A program made the translations under genes and the position numbers. From assembly GCA_043721235.1 (NCBI GenBank), contig JAYSRE010000146.1, positions 1 to 28,890 of the forward strand: a stretch of DNA of 28,890 nt, written 5' to 3'. Numbering within the stretch: position 1 is the stretch's first letter; each line of letters opens with the position of its first letter. Source of the stretch: JAAFIP01 sp043721235. Lineage in GTDB: Bacteria > Pseudomonadota > Gammaproteobacteria > Burkholderiales > Burkholderiaceae_C. Shown here one piece after another: positions 1-7,523 of the stretch. The notes under the pieces are model-generated. The model ran no database searches. It worked only from the letters and a program-made list of their open reading frames with translations, and was not told the DNA's origin.

Positions 1-1
1 T

Positions 2-580
2 TTGCGTCTGCACGAACGCGACCAAGCTTCAGTGGTGCCGCACAATAACGCTGTAACCGACGACGGGCGCAGTGCGCCATCTAGCTCTTTTGCGCTGTGT
101 GCCTACTTTCGCCGCTATTTGATTGATTGCACCCGCGCCAGTGCGTTTCGCCGCAAAGTCTCCATTGGAGAGCAAATAACCCCAGAGCAACTTGAGCAGC
201 ACCTGGACGTTGAAGAAGGTATTGACAGCTGCTTAAGCGACTACGGCCTGAGCCCCCAGTCGGTTAGCTCGGCTGCCATTGCGTTTATTGACCAGCTGGA
301 TGCACCAGAGCGGCTGCTGCTGTGCGAGAGCTTTGGGCGAGAGGCCGAAGGCGGCTTGTCTGCGGTGGCTTCACGCCATACCATATCGTCTTACCACTAC
401 CGTGCGGGGCGCTTGGGCTTGGTGCATAAAAGACAAAGCCTGTGCAGTGACTACGCAAAAACACAGCTGGGTGGATGGATAGAAAAAAAGCTGGGCATTC
501 CTATCCATGTTGAAAACATGAAGGCGATTTTGTCAGTATTTAAAATACTAGGCTCAGTTGCAGCAGCCGTAAATGTTTAA
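2..580 (+). CDS. Unrecognised protein, 5' end probably outside the window
   Basis: The reading frame is open from the window edge to a TAA at 578-580; the TTG at position 2 is only the first possible start, so the gene may begin upstream. I do not recognise the family. The middle (about residues 95-145 of the visible part) reads as an acidic helix ending LDAPERLLLCESFG, then SAVASRHTISSYHYRAGRLG. This loosely resembles the layout of sigma-70 region 4 or another helix-turn-helix, but the match is weak and is inference only. No signal peptide or membrane helix is evident. The gene converges on crcB, and a dispersed repeat fills the gap between the two stop codons. Confidence 0.6.
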   Translation: MRLHERDQASVVPHNNAVTDDGRSAPSSSFALCAYFRRYLIDCTRASAFRRKVSIGEQITPEQLEQHLDVEEGIDSCLSDYGLSPQSVSSAAIAFIDQLDAPERLLLCESFGREAEGGLSAVASRHTISSYHYRAGRLGLVHKRQSLCSDYAKTQLGGWIEKKLGIPIHVENMKAILSVFKILGSVAAAVNV

Positions 581-592
581 CTAAAAGAGCCT

Positions 593-637
593 AGCGCCCA
601 AGGAAATCATGTGCGAATAGCTATTAATAGCATAGCG
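593..637 (+). repeat. Dispersed palindromic repeat, copy A (between ORF1 and crcB)
   Basis: This divergent copy of the element carries the GCGCCCAAGGAAAT core and the CTATTAATAG end, but its central hairpin is altered (CATGTGCGAATA instead of GCTGCACAAGCAGC). Read on the minus strand it supplies the last codons and the TGA stop of crcB (LLIAIRT). That is the one stop-free reverse frame of the consensus, with GCA replaced by TGA. Confidence 0.7.
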
Positions 638-990
638 GTCTTAATTCCCAGCATGGTCATTAGCAAAGATCCTAGCAAGTGCAGTGCAGAAGTGCCCAGT
701 GCCAGTGCGTAGCGCGACTGCCCCAGCATGGCCACCACCTCTGCGCTGAAGGTGCTAAACGTGGTGAGCGCGCCTAAAAATCCTGTTACCAAAGCTAAGC
801 GCCATACAGGGTCTAGCTGCGGTAGGCTTTGAAACACCGCAACGCAGATGCCAACTAAATAGCCTCCGATCAGGTTCGCAGCCAGCGTGCCCCAAGGCAG
901 GGCAGCCCCAGTGTTGAGCCACAACGTAAGTTGCCAGCGCGCCAGTGCGCCTGCGCTGGCACCGGTACAAATTGCAATAATGTGAAGCAT
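607..990 (-). CDS. crcB: Fluoride channel CrcB/FluC
   Basis: This small inner-membrane protein exports fluoride passively; the family works as an antiparallel dimer. Starting at the ATG at 988-990 gives 127 aa, the normal family length. A longer frame to 1032 would add 14 residues with no family support. Family signatures are present: GASAGALARW near the N-terminus, GTLAANLIGGYLVG in the second helix, and GFLGALTTFSTFSAE in the third, which holds the TTFSTF segment lining the fluoride pathway. About four hydrophobic helices are visible. The last seven residues and the stop are encoded by a dispersed repeat, so the C-terminus is not ancestral. It lies downstream of psuG on the same strand, probably at the end of that transcript. 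I saw no fluoride riboswitch nearby. Confidence 0.93.
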   Translation of the reverse strand: MLHIIAICTGASAGALARWQLTLWLNTGAALPWGTLAANLIGGYLVGICVAVFQSLPQLDPVWRLALVTGFLGALTTFSTFSAEVVAMLGQSRYALALGTSALHLLGSLLMTMLGIKTAMLLIAIRT

Positions 991-1040
991 GCGTTGAAGT
1001 GTAGCGCTTAAGCAATTGCTATAAGTTTGCACAATGTTTG

Positions 1041-1967
1041 TTATGTGGCAGCCAAAATAGCGTACTCAAGCGCAATAGCTGCGGCCAACCGTGCGTTGTT
1101 AAGCACCAGTTGAATGTTGCAAGCCAAGCTGTCGCCACCAGTCAGCTCGCACACCCGCGCTAGTAAAAAAGGGGTAGATTCTTTGCCGCCAATATTTTGC
1201 AGAGCAGCCTCTTGCAGGGCTTGGGCTATGGCCGGGTCAATCACGCTGCGCGGCATGGCGTACGGGTGCGGTATCGGGTTGGCTACTACAAAGCCGCCTT
1301 GCAAATTGAGCGCCCATTTGGCAAACATTACGGCGGCTATCTGGGCTGCAGTATCAAGCTGGTAGTCTACTTTGTAGTCACTGTCACGGGTAAAAAAAGC
1401 GGGTAGCATCGCTGTTTGGTAGCCTACTACTGGTACCCCGTGGGTTTCTAAGTATTCCAGCGTGAGCTTCAAATCTAAAATTGATTTGGCGCCTGCACAC
1501 ACTACGGCTACCGGTGTCATGGCCAGTTCTTGCAAGTCGGCTGATATATCAAAACTGTGCTCTGCCCCCCGGTGCACGCCGCCAATACCGCCGGTGGCAA
1601 ACACGCGTATGCCTGCCATGGCGGCAATTGCCATGGTGGAGGCCACGGTGGTGGCCCCGGTGACCCCACTGGCTACGATAAATGGAATATCGCGCCTGCT
1701 GACCTTGACCACGCTGCGCCCGGATTGTCCCAAGTGTTCAATATGGTCGTGCGACAAGCCTGCTTTTAAGCGCCCACCCACAATGGCAATCGTGGCGGGT
1801 GTGGCCCCGTGGGCTTTGATTTCAGCCTCTACTTGCAACGCCGTGGCCACGTTTTGCGGGTAGGGCATGCCGTGGGAGATGATGGTGGACTCCAGCGCCA
1901 CTACCGGACGGCCCGCGGCCAGCGCGGCAGCTACGTTGGGGTGAATGTCAAGATAAGGGTGTGTCAT
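1041..1967 (-). CDS. psuG: Pseudouridine-5'-phosphate glycosidase PsuG
   Basis: The enzyme cleaves the C-C glycosidic bond of pseudouridine 5'-phosphate to uracil and ribose 5-phosphate. With the ATG at 1965-1967 (MTHPYLD) the protein has 308 aa. Residues at the spacing of the E. coli active site are all present: Glu26 (in ALESTIISHG), Asp144 (in DISADL), Lys161 (in CAGAKSILDL, the Schiff-base lysine) and Asn284 (in LACNIQL); every interval equals that of E31/D149/K166/N289. A longer start at 1988 (MPTTFCP) is possible. The start overlaps the end of psuK by 20 bases, which suggests translational coupling. With psuK it forms the standard two-step pseudouridine breakdown route. Confidence 0.95.
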   Translation of the reverse strand: MTHPYLDIHPNVAAALAAGRPVVALESTIISHGMPYPQNVATALQVEAEIKAHGATPATIAIVGGRLKAGLSHDHIEHLGQSGRSVVKVSRRDIPFIVASGVTGATTVASTMAIAAMAGIRVFATGGIGGVHRGAEHSFDISADLQELAMTPVAVVCAGAKSILDLKLTLEYLETHGVPVVGYQTAMLPAFFTRDSDYKVDYQLDTAAQIAAVMFAKWALNLQGGFVVANPIPHPYAMPRSVIDPAIAQALQEAALQNIGGKESTPFLLARVCELTGGDSLACNIQLVLNNARLAAAIALEYAILAAT

Positions 1968-2901
1968 GGGGCAGAAAGTTGTTGGCAAATGCCAGGGATA
2001 AATCGGGATGGTTGGCTCCCTCGCAGCTTACCGTAATCGCAGCGCAAGCCTGCGCAAACTGTGCGGCTTCTTGCAGCGGCAATTGCCGCACGTAGGCATT
2101 GACCAAACCCGCCATCAAAGCATCGCCTGCGCCGCAGGTGTTAACCACCTGGCACGCCAGCGCATCCAGCTTGCCATAGCCGGCATCTTTGCTGCTCCAA
2201 AAGACACCTTGGCTTCCCAAGCTGATGACCACCTGGTGCACACCCTGTGCATGCAGCCACTGCGCTATAGCTTGCATGTCAGTGGCTGCGCTGCAAGGCA
2301 TGCTGCTTAAGGCGGCTGCTTCAAGTTGGTTGAGTTTAAGCGTGTGCACAAAGGGCAGCACAGGCTTGGCACGCAGGCATTTAAAAGCTGACACAGCATC
2401 TACAAAAATGGGTGCTGCACCTTCGAGCTTGCAGATCCAATCCAAAGCCTCAGGGGTTAAATTACAGTCCAGCACAACGGCTTTGGCAAGTTGGAAGGCC
2501 TTCGCGTGGGGTGCCAACAAAACGGGGGCAATGCGCTGCACGATGTCCATATCGTTCACCGCCACCGTCATATCGCCATCACTGCCGTGAAGCGACACAT
2601 AGGCTGAGGTCGCTGCATCAGACAGAGTCCAGGCGTTATGCACCTGCACGCCAGCCGCAGCAGAGTGGGCCAGCAGGCTATGGCCGAAAGCATCATTGCC
2701 CACAGCGCACAGCAGCTGGGTGTCGCAGTCTAGGCGGGCCAGGTTTTGGGCCACATTGCGGGCTACGCCGCCGGGGCTGCAACGTATCTGCCCAGGGTTA
2801 GAGTCTTTTACCACCCATGGGCTGTGCACCGTGCCGGTAATGTCCATATTGGCACCGCCAACGACCACCACGGGGCCCCAAGCAGCAGGCGACTTAGCCA
2901 A
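1948..2901 (-). CDS. psuK: Pseudouridine kinase, PfkB family
   Basis: This cytosolic sugar kinase should phosphorylate pseudouridine to pseudouridine 5'-phosphate, the substrate of the next gene. The 317-aa frame shows the PfkB layout: GGANMDITG at residues 15-23, SPGGVARNVAQNLARL at 42-57, and the ATP/anion-hole motif NTCGAGDALMAG with catalytic Asp260. The frame opens with TTG at 2899-2901 and no clear ribosome site; a GTG ten codons further in (VVVVGG) is an alternative start. The specific substrate is inferred from direct overlap with psuG. A 41-base gap separates it from the upstream dctP, so the three probably share a transcript. Confidence 0.9.
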   Translation of the reverse strand: MAKSPAAWGPVVVVGGANMDITGTVHSPWVVKDSNPGQIRCSPGGVARNVAQNLARLDCDTQLLCAVGNDAFGHSLLAHSAAAGVQVHNAWTLSDAATSAYVSLHGSDGDMTVAVNDMDIVQRIAPVLLAPHAKAFQLAKAVVLDCNLTPEALDWICKLEGAAPIFVDAVSAFKCLRAKPVLPFVHTLKLNQLEAAALSSMPCSAATDMQAIAQWLHAQGVHQVVISLGSQGVFWSSKDAGYGKLDALACQVVNTCGAGDALMAGLVNAYVRQLPLQEAAQFAQACAAITVSCEGANHPDLSLAFANNFLPHDTPLS

Positions 2902-2942
2902 CGCTAAAACTGGCCACAGTGGACAGCAAAAAAATCAAGGCG

Positions 2943-3923
2943 CTATTTCGCACTGCGCAGTTTGCTGTAATCGGCAATGATGGCGGCGCCGTCGCTACCG
3001 GCCGCCTTTTGCCAGTCGCTCAGCATAATGCCGCCCACTTGCTGCATATCGGCCATCAGCTTGGGCGCGGGTTTGAGAATCTTCATTCCTTTGCCCGCCA
3101 GCAGCGTTTTGTACTTGTCGTTTTTGGTCTCGCTGGTTTTCCAGCCCCGCACTTCTGCTTCTTGCGCCGCTTTCACTACGGCAGCTTGGGTTGCAGCGTC
3201 CAATGCATTGAAAGCCTTGAGATTGATCAGCACCCCATTTTTAGGCAACCAGGCCTGCGTGTCGTACCAGTTTTTAATATGCTCGTAGGTCTTGCTGTCA
3301 TAGCCAGTAGAGCCGGAACTCATGTAGCTTTCCACCACGCCTGTGGCCAGTGCCTGGCTCAGTTCAGCAGCTTGAATTTGCACGGGCTGGGCTCCTATCA
3401 GTTCTGCAATTTTGGCTGTCGCTGGGCTGTAGGCTCGCCATTTAATACCGCGCAAATCAGCCACTGAGCTGATTTCTTTTTTGCTGTAAATGCCTTGCGG
3501 TGGCCACGGTACGCTAAACAGCATCTTCATGCCTTGGGCTGCCAATAGTTTTTCCATCGGTGCTTTGGAGGCATCGTAGAGTTTTTTAGCATCTAGGTAG
3601 CTGGTTGCCAAGAAGGGTACGCCGTCTAGCGCGTAGATTGGGTTTTCATTAGCGTATACCGCCAGTAAAATTTCACCTAGCTGGGCTTGGCCACTTTGCA
3701 CCGCACGTTTAATCTCATTGGCTTTGAACAAAGAGGCGTTCGCATGCACGGTAATTTTGAGTTTGCCGGCCGTAGCAGTGTCCACGTCCTTGGCAAATTG
3801 CGTTAAATTTTCAGTGTGAAAATTGCCAGCTGGATACGCTGCTGGCAGGTCCCATTTGGTTTGTGCCAGGGTGCCGCTAGCCATAGCAGCGGCGGCTAAA
3901 GCGACGGTGAGCTTAAATTGCAT
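2943..3923 (-). CDS. TRAP transporter substrate-binding protein, DctP family (orphan)
   Basis: This periplasmic receptor of a TRAP transporter has 326 aa from the ATG at 3921-3923. GGAG stands 6 bases before it, so this start is preferred to the upstream one at 3938. Residues 1-20 form a signal peptide ending TLAQ, followed by TKWDLP. The family substrate-binding arginine segment is KWRAYSPATAK. By eye it is roughly half identical to the DctP at 5922-6887, sharing KLKITVHANASLFKANEIKRAVQSGQ-like blocks and VPWPPQG. No dctQ or dctM follows; psuK does. It may use the membrane subunits encoded at 6897-8834, or serve a separate transporter. Bordetella DctP6/DctP7 are a known pyroglutamate-binding branch, and I suspect but cannot prove membership. 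Confidence 0.9.
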   Translation of the reverse strand: MQFKLTVALAAAAMASGTLAQTKWDLPAAYPAGNFHTENLTQFAKDVDTATAGKLKITVHANASLFKANEIKRAVQSGQAQLGEILLAVYANENPIYALDGVPFLATSYLDAKKLYDASKAPMEKLLAAQGMKMLFSVPWPPQGIYSKKEISSVADLRGIKWRAYSPATAKIAELIGAQPVQIQAAELSQALATGVVESYMSSGSTGYDSKTYEHIKNWYDTQAWLPKNGVLINLKAFNALDAATQAAVVKAAQEAEVRGWKTSETKNDKYKTLLAGKGMKILKPAPKLMADMQQVGGIMLSDWQKAAGSDGAAIIADYSKLRSAK

Positions 3924-4069
3924 AGAAAACTCCAACAATGAATGGAAATAAAACTAACATTAAGCTTAAATGCAAAAGCTGTGCCTGTTCACCCGTATAT
4001 TCCCGAAACAAGCTGCAATTTGGCTATAGGGTGGCGTAGATAATGCGCGGCATGCACAAGGACTAAGGT
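3924..4069. promoter_or_regulatory. Divergent promoter region, dctP / lysR
   Basis: The 146-base gap between divergent genes holds a perfect 10-base palindrome, TTAAGCTTAA (3960-3969), inside a larger imperfect dyad, CATTAAGCTTAAATG. LysR-type genes often sit opposite a target gene and bind in such a gap. No clear -35/-10 pair was assigned. The lysR start has only a short TAAGG just upstream. Confidence 0.35.
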
Positions 4070-4939
4070 ATGAATTTGCGTTTCGTAGAAGCTTTTTACT
4101 GGGTTGCCACCCTCAAATCAGTCTCGCGTGCTGCCGAAAAGTTATTTATCACCCAATCGGCCATGTCGGCGCGCGTGGCCGCCTTAGAGCTGGAGCTGGG
4201 CGCGCTGCTGCTAGACCGGCGCGACAAGCAGTTCCGCCTGACAGTGGCGGGTGGGCGTTTTGTCAGCTATGCGCAAAAGCTGCTGGAACTGCAACGTGAG
4301 GTTAAAGCCGAAATGGGCTCAGGCCAAGCGCTGGCGGCGTCGCTGCGCATAGGTGCAATCGAGTCGGTGTTGCATTCTTGGCTGATTCCATGGATTGAAA
4401 AGTTGCGGATTGAGCAGCCAGGGCTGGAGCTGGAATTGACGGTAGAAACCACGCCCGTGCTGATGGACCAGGTGCAGCGAGGTGCACAAGACATCGTATT
4501 TGCTGCGTTGCCCGCTGGTGGTGATAACGTGCGCACCAAAGCTATGCCTGCAATGGCCATGTGCTTTGTAGGGCAAGCCCTGCAGCACCGGAAGCGTACT
4601 TACACCTTGTCCGAGCTGGCCAAAAGCGAGCTGTTGACCTTTCAGCGTGGCTCGCAGCCCCATGTTGCTTTGCTGGACGCGCTGCGGTGGGCCAAAGTAG
4701 AGAACAAACGGGTGCACGCGATATCGTCTATATCGGCCATGGCGCAGCTGGTACAAGGTGGTTTTGGCATTGCAACTTTGCCTGTGGCAGCAGCAGAGCG
4801 CTTGGTGGCCGTGCAGCCGCTACGGGTGCTCAAATGCAGCACGCAGTTGCCGCCGCTACCTATTTACGCAAGCTACCGCAGTGATCCTGCAACAGGTTTA
4901 GTGGATGGCGTTTTAAAGTCGGCACTGGCTTTTGTTTAA
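4070..4939 (+). CDS. LysR-family transcriptional regulator
   Basis: The 289-aa protein has the LysR fold. The N-terminal winged helix-turn-helix (residues 1-60) reads MNLRFVEAFYWVATLKSVS, then RAAEKLFITQSAMSARVAALE and LGALLLDRR. The effector domain starts near residue 90 with LRIGAIESVLHSWLIPW. It is transcribed away from the orphan dctP and stands ahead of the DUF1445-TRAP-oxoprolinase genes, so it is the likely local regulator. The effector is unknown; pyroglutamate or a related acid is inferred from the neighbours. A candidate T-N11-A site lies downstream at 4990-5004, in front of the next gene. Confidence 0.93.
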   Translation: MNLRFVEAFYWVATLKSVSRAAEKLFITQSAMSARVAALELELGALLLDRRDKQFRLTVAGGRFVSYAQKLLELQREVKAEMGSGQALAASLRIGAIESVLHSWLIPWIEKLRIEQPGLELELTVETTPVLMDQVQRGAQDIVFAALPAGGDNVRTKAMPAMAMCFVGQALQHRKRTYTLSELAKSELLTFQRGSQPHVALLDALRWAKVENKRVHAISSISAMAQLVQGGFGIATLPVAAAERLVAVQPLRVLKCSTQLPPLPIYASYRSDPATGLVDGVLKSALAFV

Positions 4940-4989
4940 ATTTGGTTTAATTTTCCAAGGGTTAACCTTAGTTTCTCTCAGATAAATAT

Positions 4990-5004
4990 ATCAAAAAAAT
5001 TGAT
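4990..5004. promoter_or_regulatory. Candidate LysR-type operator (ATCAA-N5-TTGAT)
   Basis: This perfect 5-base dyad has T at 4991 and A at 5003 separated by exactly 11 bases, the classical LysR T-N11-A pattern. It lies in an AT-rich stretch about 90 bases before the DUF1445 start. It fits activation of the transport and oxoprolinase genes by the LysR protein encoded just upstream. The dyad is seen; binding is inferred. Confidence 0.45.
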
Positions 5005-5090
5005 GATCTAAGCAAAATATTTTTTGTTTGCCAACGCCAGAGGCTTTATTCATAATCAGTTTCATGTTGACAGAACCATTGGAACCCACC

Positions 5091-5903
5091 ATGAATTCAC
5101 AAGATGCACTTGCACAGGGTGTGCTGTACAGCAGTGCCGTGCAGGCGCGTAACCGTATACGCCGTGGTGAGTGGGCTGGGCATACCAGTGGCTTGGCCCA
5201 GGGTTATGTGCAGGGCAATGTGGTTATTTTGCCGCAGGCCTTGGCCGACGACTTTCTCAGCTATTGCCAACGTAACCCTAAGCCCTGTCCGCTGCTTGCA
5301 GTTGGTGTACCGGGCCAAGCCAAGCTACCTAGCCTGGGCAGCGACATTGATATTTGCACTGATGTGCCGCGCTACCGGGTCTGGCATGGTGGTGTACTGG
5401 CCCAAGAACCTACTGACATCAGTAGCCTGTGGCGCAGCGACCTGATTACCTTTGTGCTGGGCTGTTCTTTTTCGTTTGAGCAGGCTTTGACCGAAGCAGG
5501 CTTGGGCATGCGGCATGTTCAACAGAACCGTAACGTTGCCATGTACCGCAGCAACATTGCCACCCAAGCTGCTGGCGTGTTTGGCGGCCCAATGGTAGTT
5601 TCAATGCGGCCGTTTAAAGTCGCTGAAGCGATCCGAGCCATAGAAATCACATCGCGCTTTCCCAAAGTACACGGCGCACCTGTGCACATGGGCAACCCTG
5701 CACTGATAGGCATTAACGACCTGTCGCGGCCTGACTACGGCGATGCGGTGGATGTTCTAGAAGATGAAATTCCTGTGTTTTGGGCTTGCGGCGTTACACC
5801 GCAGGCGGCCATCACCCAAGCACGGGTTGATTTTTGCATCACCCACGCGCCAGGGGCGATGCTGATCACTGATCTACTGAACCACCAGATGGCTACTTTT
5901 TAA
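5091..5903 (+). CDS. DUF1445 family protein (D-glutamate cyclase / YcsI-like putative hydro-lyase)
   Basis: With the ATG at 5091 the protein has 270 aa, the usual family length; upstream ATGs at 5028 and 5064 would add residues without family character. Recognisable blocks are ARNRIRRGEWAGHTSGLAQGYVQGN near the N-terminus, LPSLGSDIDICTDVPRYRVW, LGCSFSFEQAL, and PVHMGNPALIGI followed by FWACGVTPQAA. This family includes B. subtilis YcsI, encoded among 5-oxoprolinase genes, and is related to the D-glutamate cyclase that turns D-glutamate into 5-oxo-D-proline. Here it precedes a TRAP transporter and a 5-oxoprolinase, so a role in oxoproline or glutamate-derivative metabolism is likely. The exact reaction is not shown by the sequence. 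The downstream dctP begins 18 bases after the stop. Confidence 0.88.
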   Translation: MNSQDALAQGVLYSSAVQARNRIRRGEWAGHTSGLAQGYVQGNVVILPQALADDFLSYCQRNPKPCPLLAVGVPGQAKLPSLGSDIDICTDVPRYRVWHGGVLAQEPTDISSLWRSDLITFVLGCSFSFEQALTEAGLGMRHVQQNRNVAMYRSNIATQAAGVFGGPMVVSMRPFKVAEAIRAIEITSRFPKVHGAPVHMGNPALIGINDLSRPDYGDAVDVLEDEIPVFWACGVTPQAAITQARVDFCITHAPGAMLITDLLNHQMATF

Positions 5904-5921
5904 CTTTAACTGGAGAAGATG

Positions 5922-6887
5922 ATGAAAAAATTGCTAGTTTGCATTGCTGCAGCCCTAACTGCGACAACAGCGCTTGCGCAAATTAAATGGGATCTGCCCT
6001 CTGGCTATGGGGCTAATACATTCCAAGTGCAAAACTTGGTACAGTTTGCAGACGGGGTGGACAAAGCCACAGCCAGCAAGCTCAAAATTACCGTGCATCC
6101 AGGCGCATCATTGTTCAAAGCCAACGAAATCAAGCGTGCGGTTCAATCAGGCCAAACACCTGTAGGCGAATTCATTTTGTCTAGCGCTTCTAACGAAGCA
6201 CCAATTTTTGGCGTGGACTCTATTCCGTTCTTGGCCACCAGCTACGCAGATGCCAAGCGCCTAGATACCGCTTCGCGCGCATTACTTGTTAAAACCTTGG
6301 CAGCGCAAGGCATGAAGCTGCTGTACACCGTGCCATGGCCACCTCAAGGGCTGTATTCCGGCAAGCCTGTCGCAACCACCAAAGACCTCAAAGGCACCAA
6401 AATGCGCGCCTACAACCCAGCAACCTCGTACATAGCCGCTGCAGTTGGTGCGCAACCCGTAACGATACAGCTGGCTGAGCTGCCTGCTGCGCTGGTCACC
6501 GGCGGGGTGGACAATTTTTTAACCTCGAGCGCCAGCGGTGTAGACAGCAAGCTGTACGAAAGCGTAAAGTATTTCTACGATGTCAACGCATGGTTGCCGC
6601 GCAACGCAGTGGTGGTGAACCTCAAAGCATTTGAATCGTTAGACAAACCCTCGCAAGATGCCGTGTTGCAACAAGCCACAGCCGCTGAGCAGCGCGGCTG
6701 GGCTACCAGCGAGAAGAAAGATGAAGAGTATTTACGTGAACTGGCCGCAAAAGGCATGAAGATCGACACTGCCAGCGCAGGGCTGAAAAAAGAACTTAAG
6801 ATCATCGGTGACCAGATGACCGCCGACTGGCTAAAGCTGGCAGGCGACGATGGCAAGGCCGTCATCGACATGTTCAACAAAAAGTAA
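5922..6887 (+). CDS. TRAP transporter substrate-binding protein DctP
   Basis: This periplasmic solute receptor is encoded next to its membrane partners. Two ATGs stand in tandem at 5919 and 5922; GGAG at 5912-5915 is 3 bases from the first and 6 from the second, so the second is preferred (321 aa). The signal peptide runs MKKLLVCIAAALTATTALAQ, followed by IKWDLPSGYG. The substrate carboxylate-binding arginine lies in KMRAYNPATSY. It is a close paralogue of the minus-strand receptor at 2943-3923 and parent-like to the relic at 8912-9427. Given the DUF1445 gene before it and the 5-oxoprolinase after the transporter, pyroglutamate is the most likely ligand; this is inference supported by the known pyroglutamate-binding DctP6/DctP7 of Bordetella. 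Confidence 0.93.
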   Translation: MKKLLVCIAAALTATTALAQIKWDLPSGYGANTFQVQNLVQFADGVDKATASKLKITVHPGASLFKANEIKRAVQSGQTPVGEFILSSASNEAPIFGVDSIPFLATSYADAKRLDTASRALLVKTLAAQGMKLLYTVPWPPQGLYSGKPVATTKDLKGTKMRAYNPATSYIAAAVGAQPVTIQLAELPAALVTGGVDNFLTSSASGVDSKLYESVKYFYDVNAWLPRNAVVVNLKAFESLDKPSQDAVLQQATAAEQRGWATSEKKDEEYLRELAAKGMKIDTASAGLKKELKIIGDQMTADWLKLAGDDGKAVIDMFNKK

Positions 6888-6896
6888 GGCCACCCA

Positions 6897-7490
6897 ATGT
6901 CCCATCCATCGCCCCCAACCGTTACCAAAGTGCATAGGGCTGCCCAGCCTGGTTTGCCCAGAAGTGTGCTAGACATGGTGTATCTTGGCGCGGCAGTGGC
7001 GGGTGCCTTGTGTATCGCTTTAATATGTGTGCTGATGGTCGCCCAAACCTTAGGCCGCGAATTTGGATTTGGCACCGGCGCCGTTAACGATATTGTGTCC
7101 TGGCTGTGTGCGGCGGCAGCGTTCTTTACTATGGCGCATGCCTTTAAGCATGGTGACTTTGTGCGCGTAACCCTGGTGCTAGAAAAACTTGCGCCACCTG
7201 TGCGCCGAACTTTTGAAATTGCCAGTTTGCTCATTGCCACTGTGGCCGCGGCATATTTAGCCTACTGGGCTTGCAGCTTTACCTACCAAAGTTGGCAGTT
7301 CAATGAGTTGGCGCAAGGCTTGTTGCCACTGCCTATTTGGATTCCGCAAATGAGTTTTGCTTTGGGAGCGCTGCTGCTTTTCATAGCCGTAGTCGACGAG
7401 CTGATTATTGTCTTGCGTGGGGATGTGCCTACCTATGTGCGTTTGGTGCAAGAGCGCCATGCCAAAGGTGATTTTTCATCCGATTTATAA
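6897..7490 (+). CDS. TRAP transporter small membrane subunit DctQ
   Basis: The 197-aa inner-membrane protein has four predicted helices: LGAAVAGALCIALICVLMVA, VSWLCAAAAFFTMAHAF, ASLLIATVAAAYLAYWACSF and MSFALGALLLFIAVVDELII. This is the DctQ topology, with a soluble N-terminal tail of about 23 residues. The family partners with DctM to form the sodium-driven transporter. The gene starts 9 bases after dctP and is followed 33 bases later by dctM, so the three are co-transcribed. No unusual features were seen. Confidence 0.92.
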   Translation: MSHPSPPTVTKVHRAAQPGLPRSVLDMVYLGAAVAGALCIALICVLMVAQTLGREFGFGTGAVNDIVSWLCAAAAFFTMAHAFKHGDFVRVTLVLEKLAPPVRRTFEIASLLIATVAAAYLAYWACSFTYQSWQFNELAQGLLPLPIWIPQMSFALGALLLFIAVVDELIIVLRGDVPTYVRLVQERHAKGDFSSDL

Positions 7491-7523
7491 CAACATAAAC
7501 ATAACAACACGAAGAGACACACC

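Noticed and set aside
991..1040. Possible fluoride riboswitch upstream of crcB
   Set aside because: The 50 bases before crcB show none of the conserved riboswitch sequence, and the gene appears to be read through from psuG.
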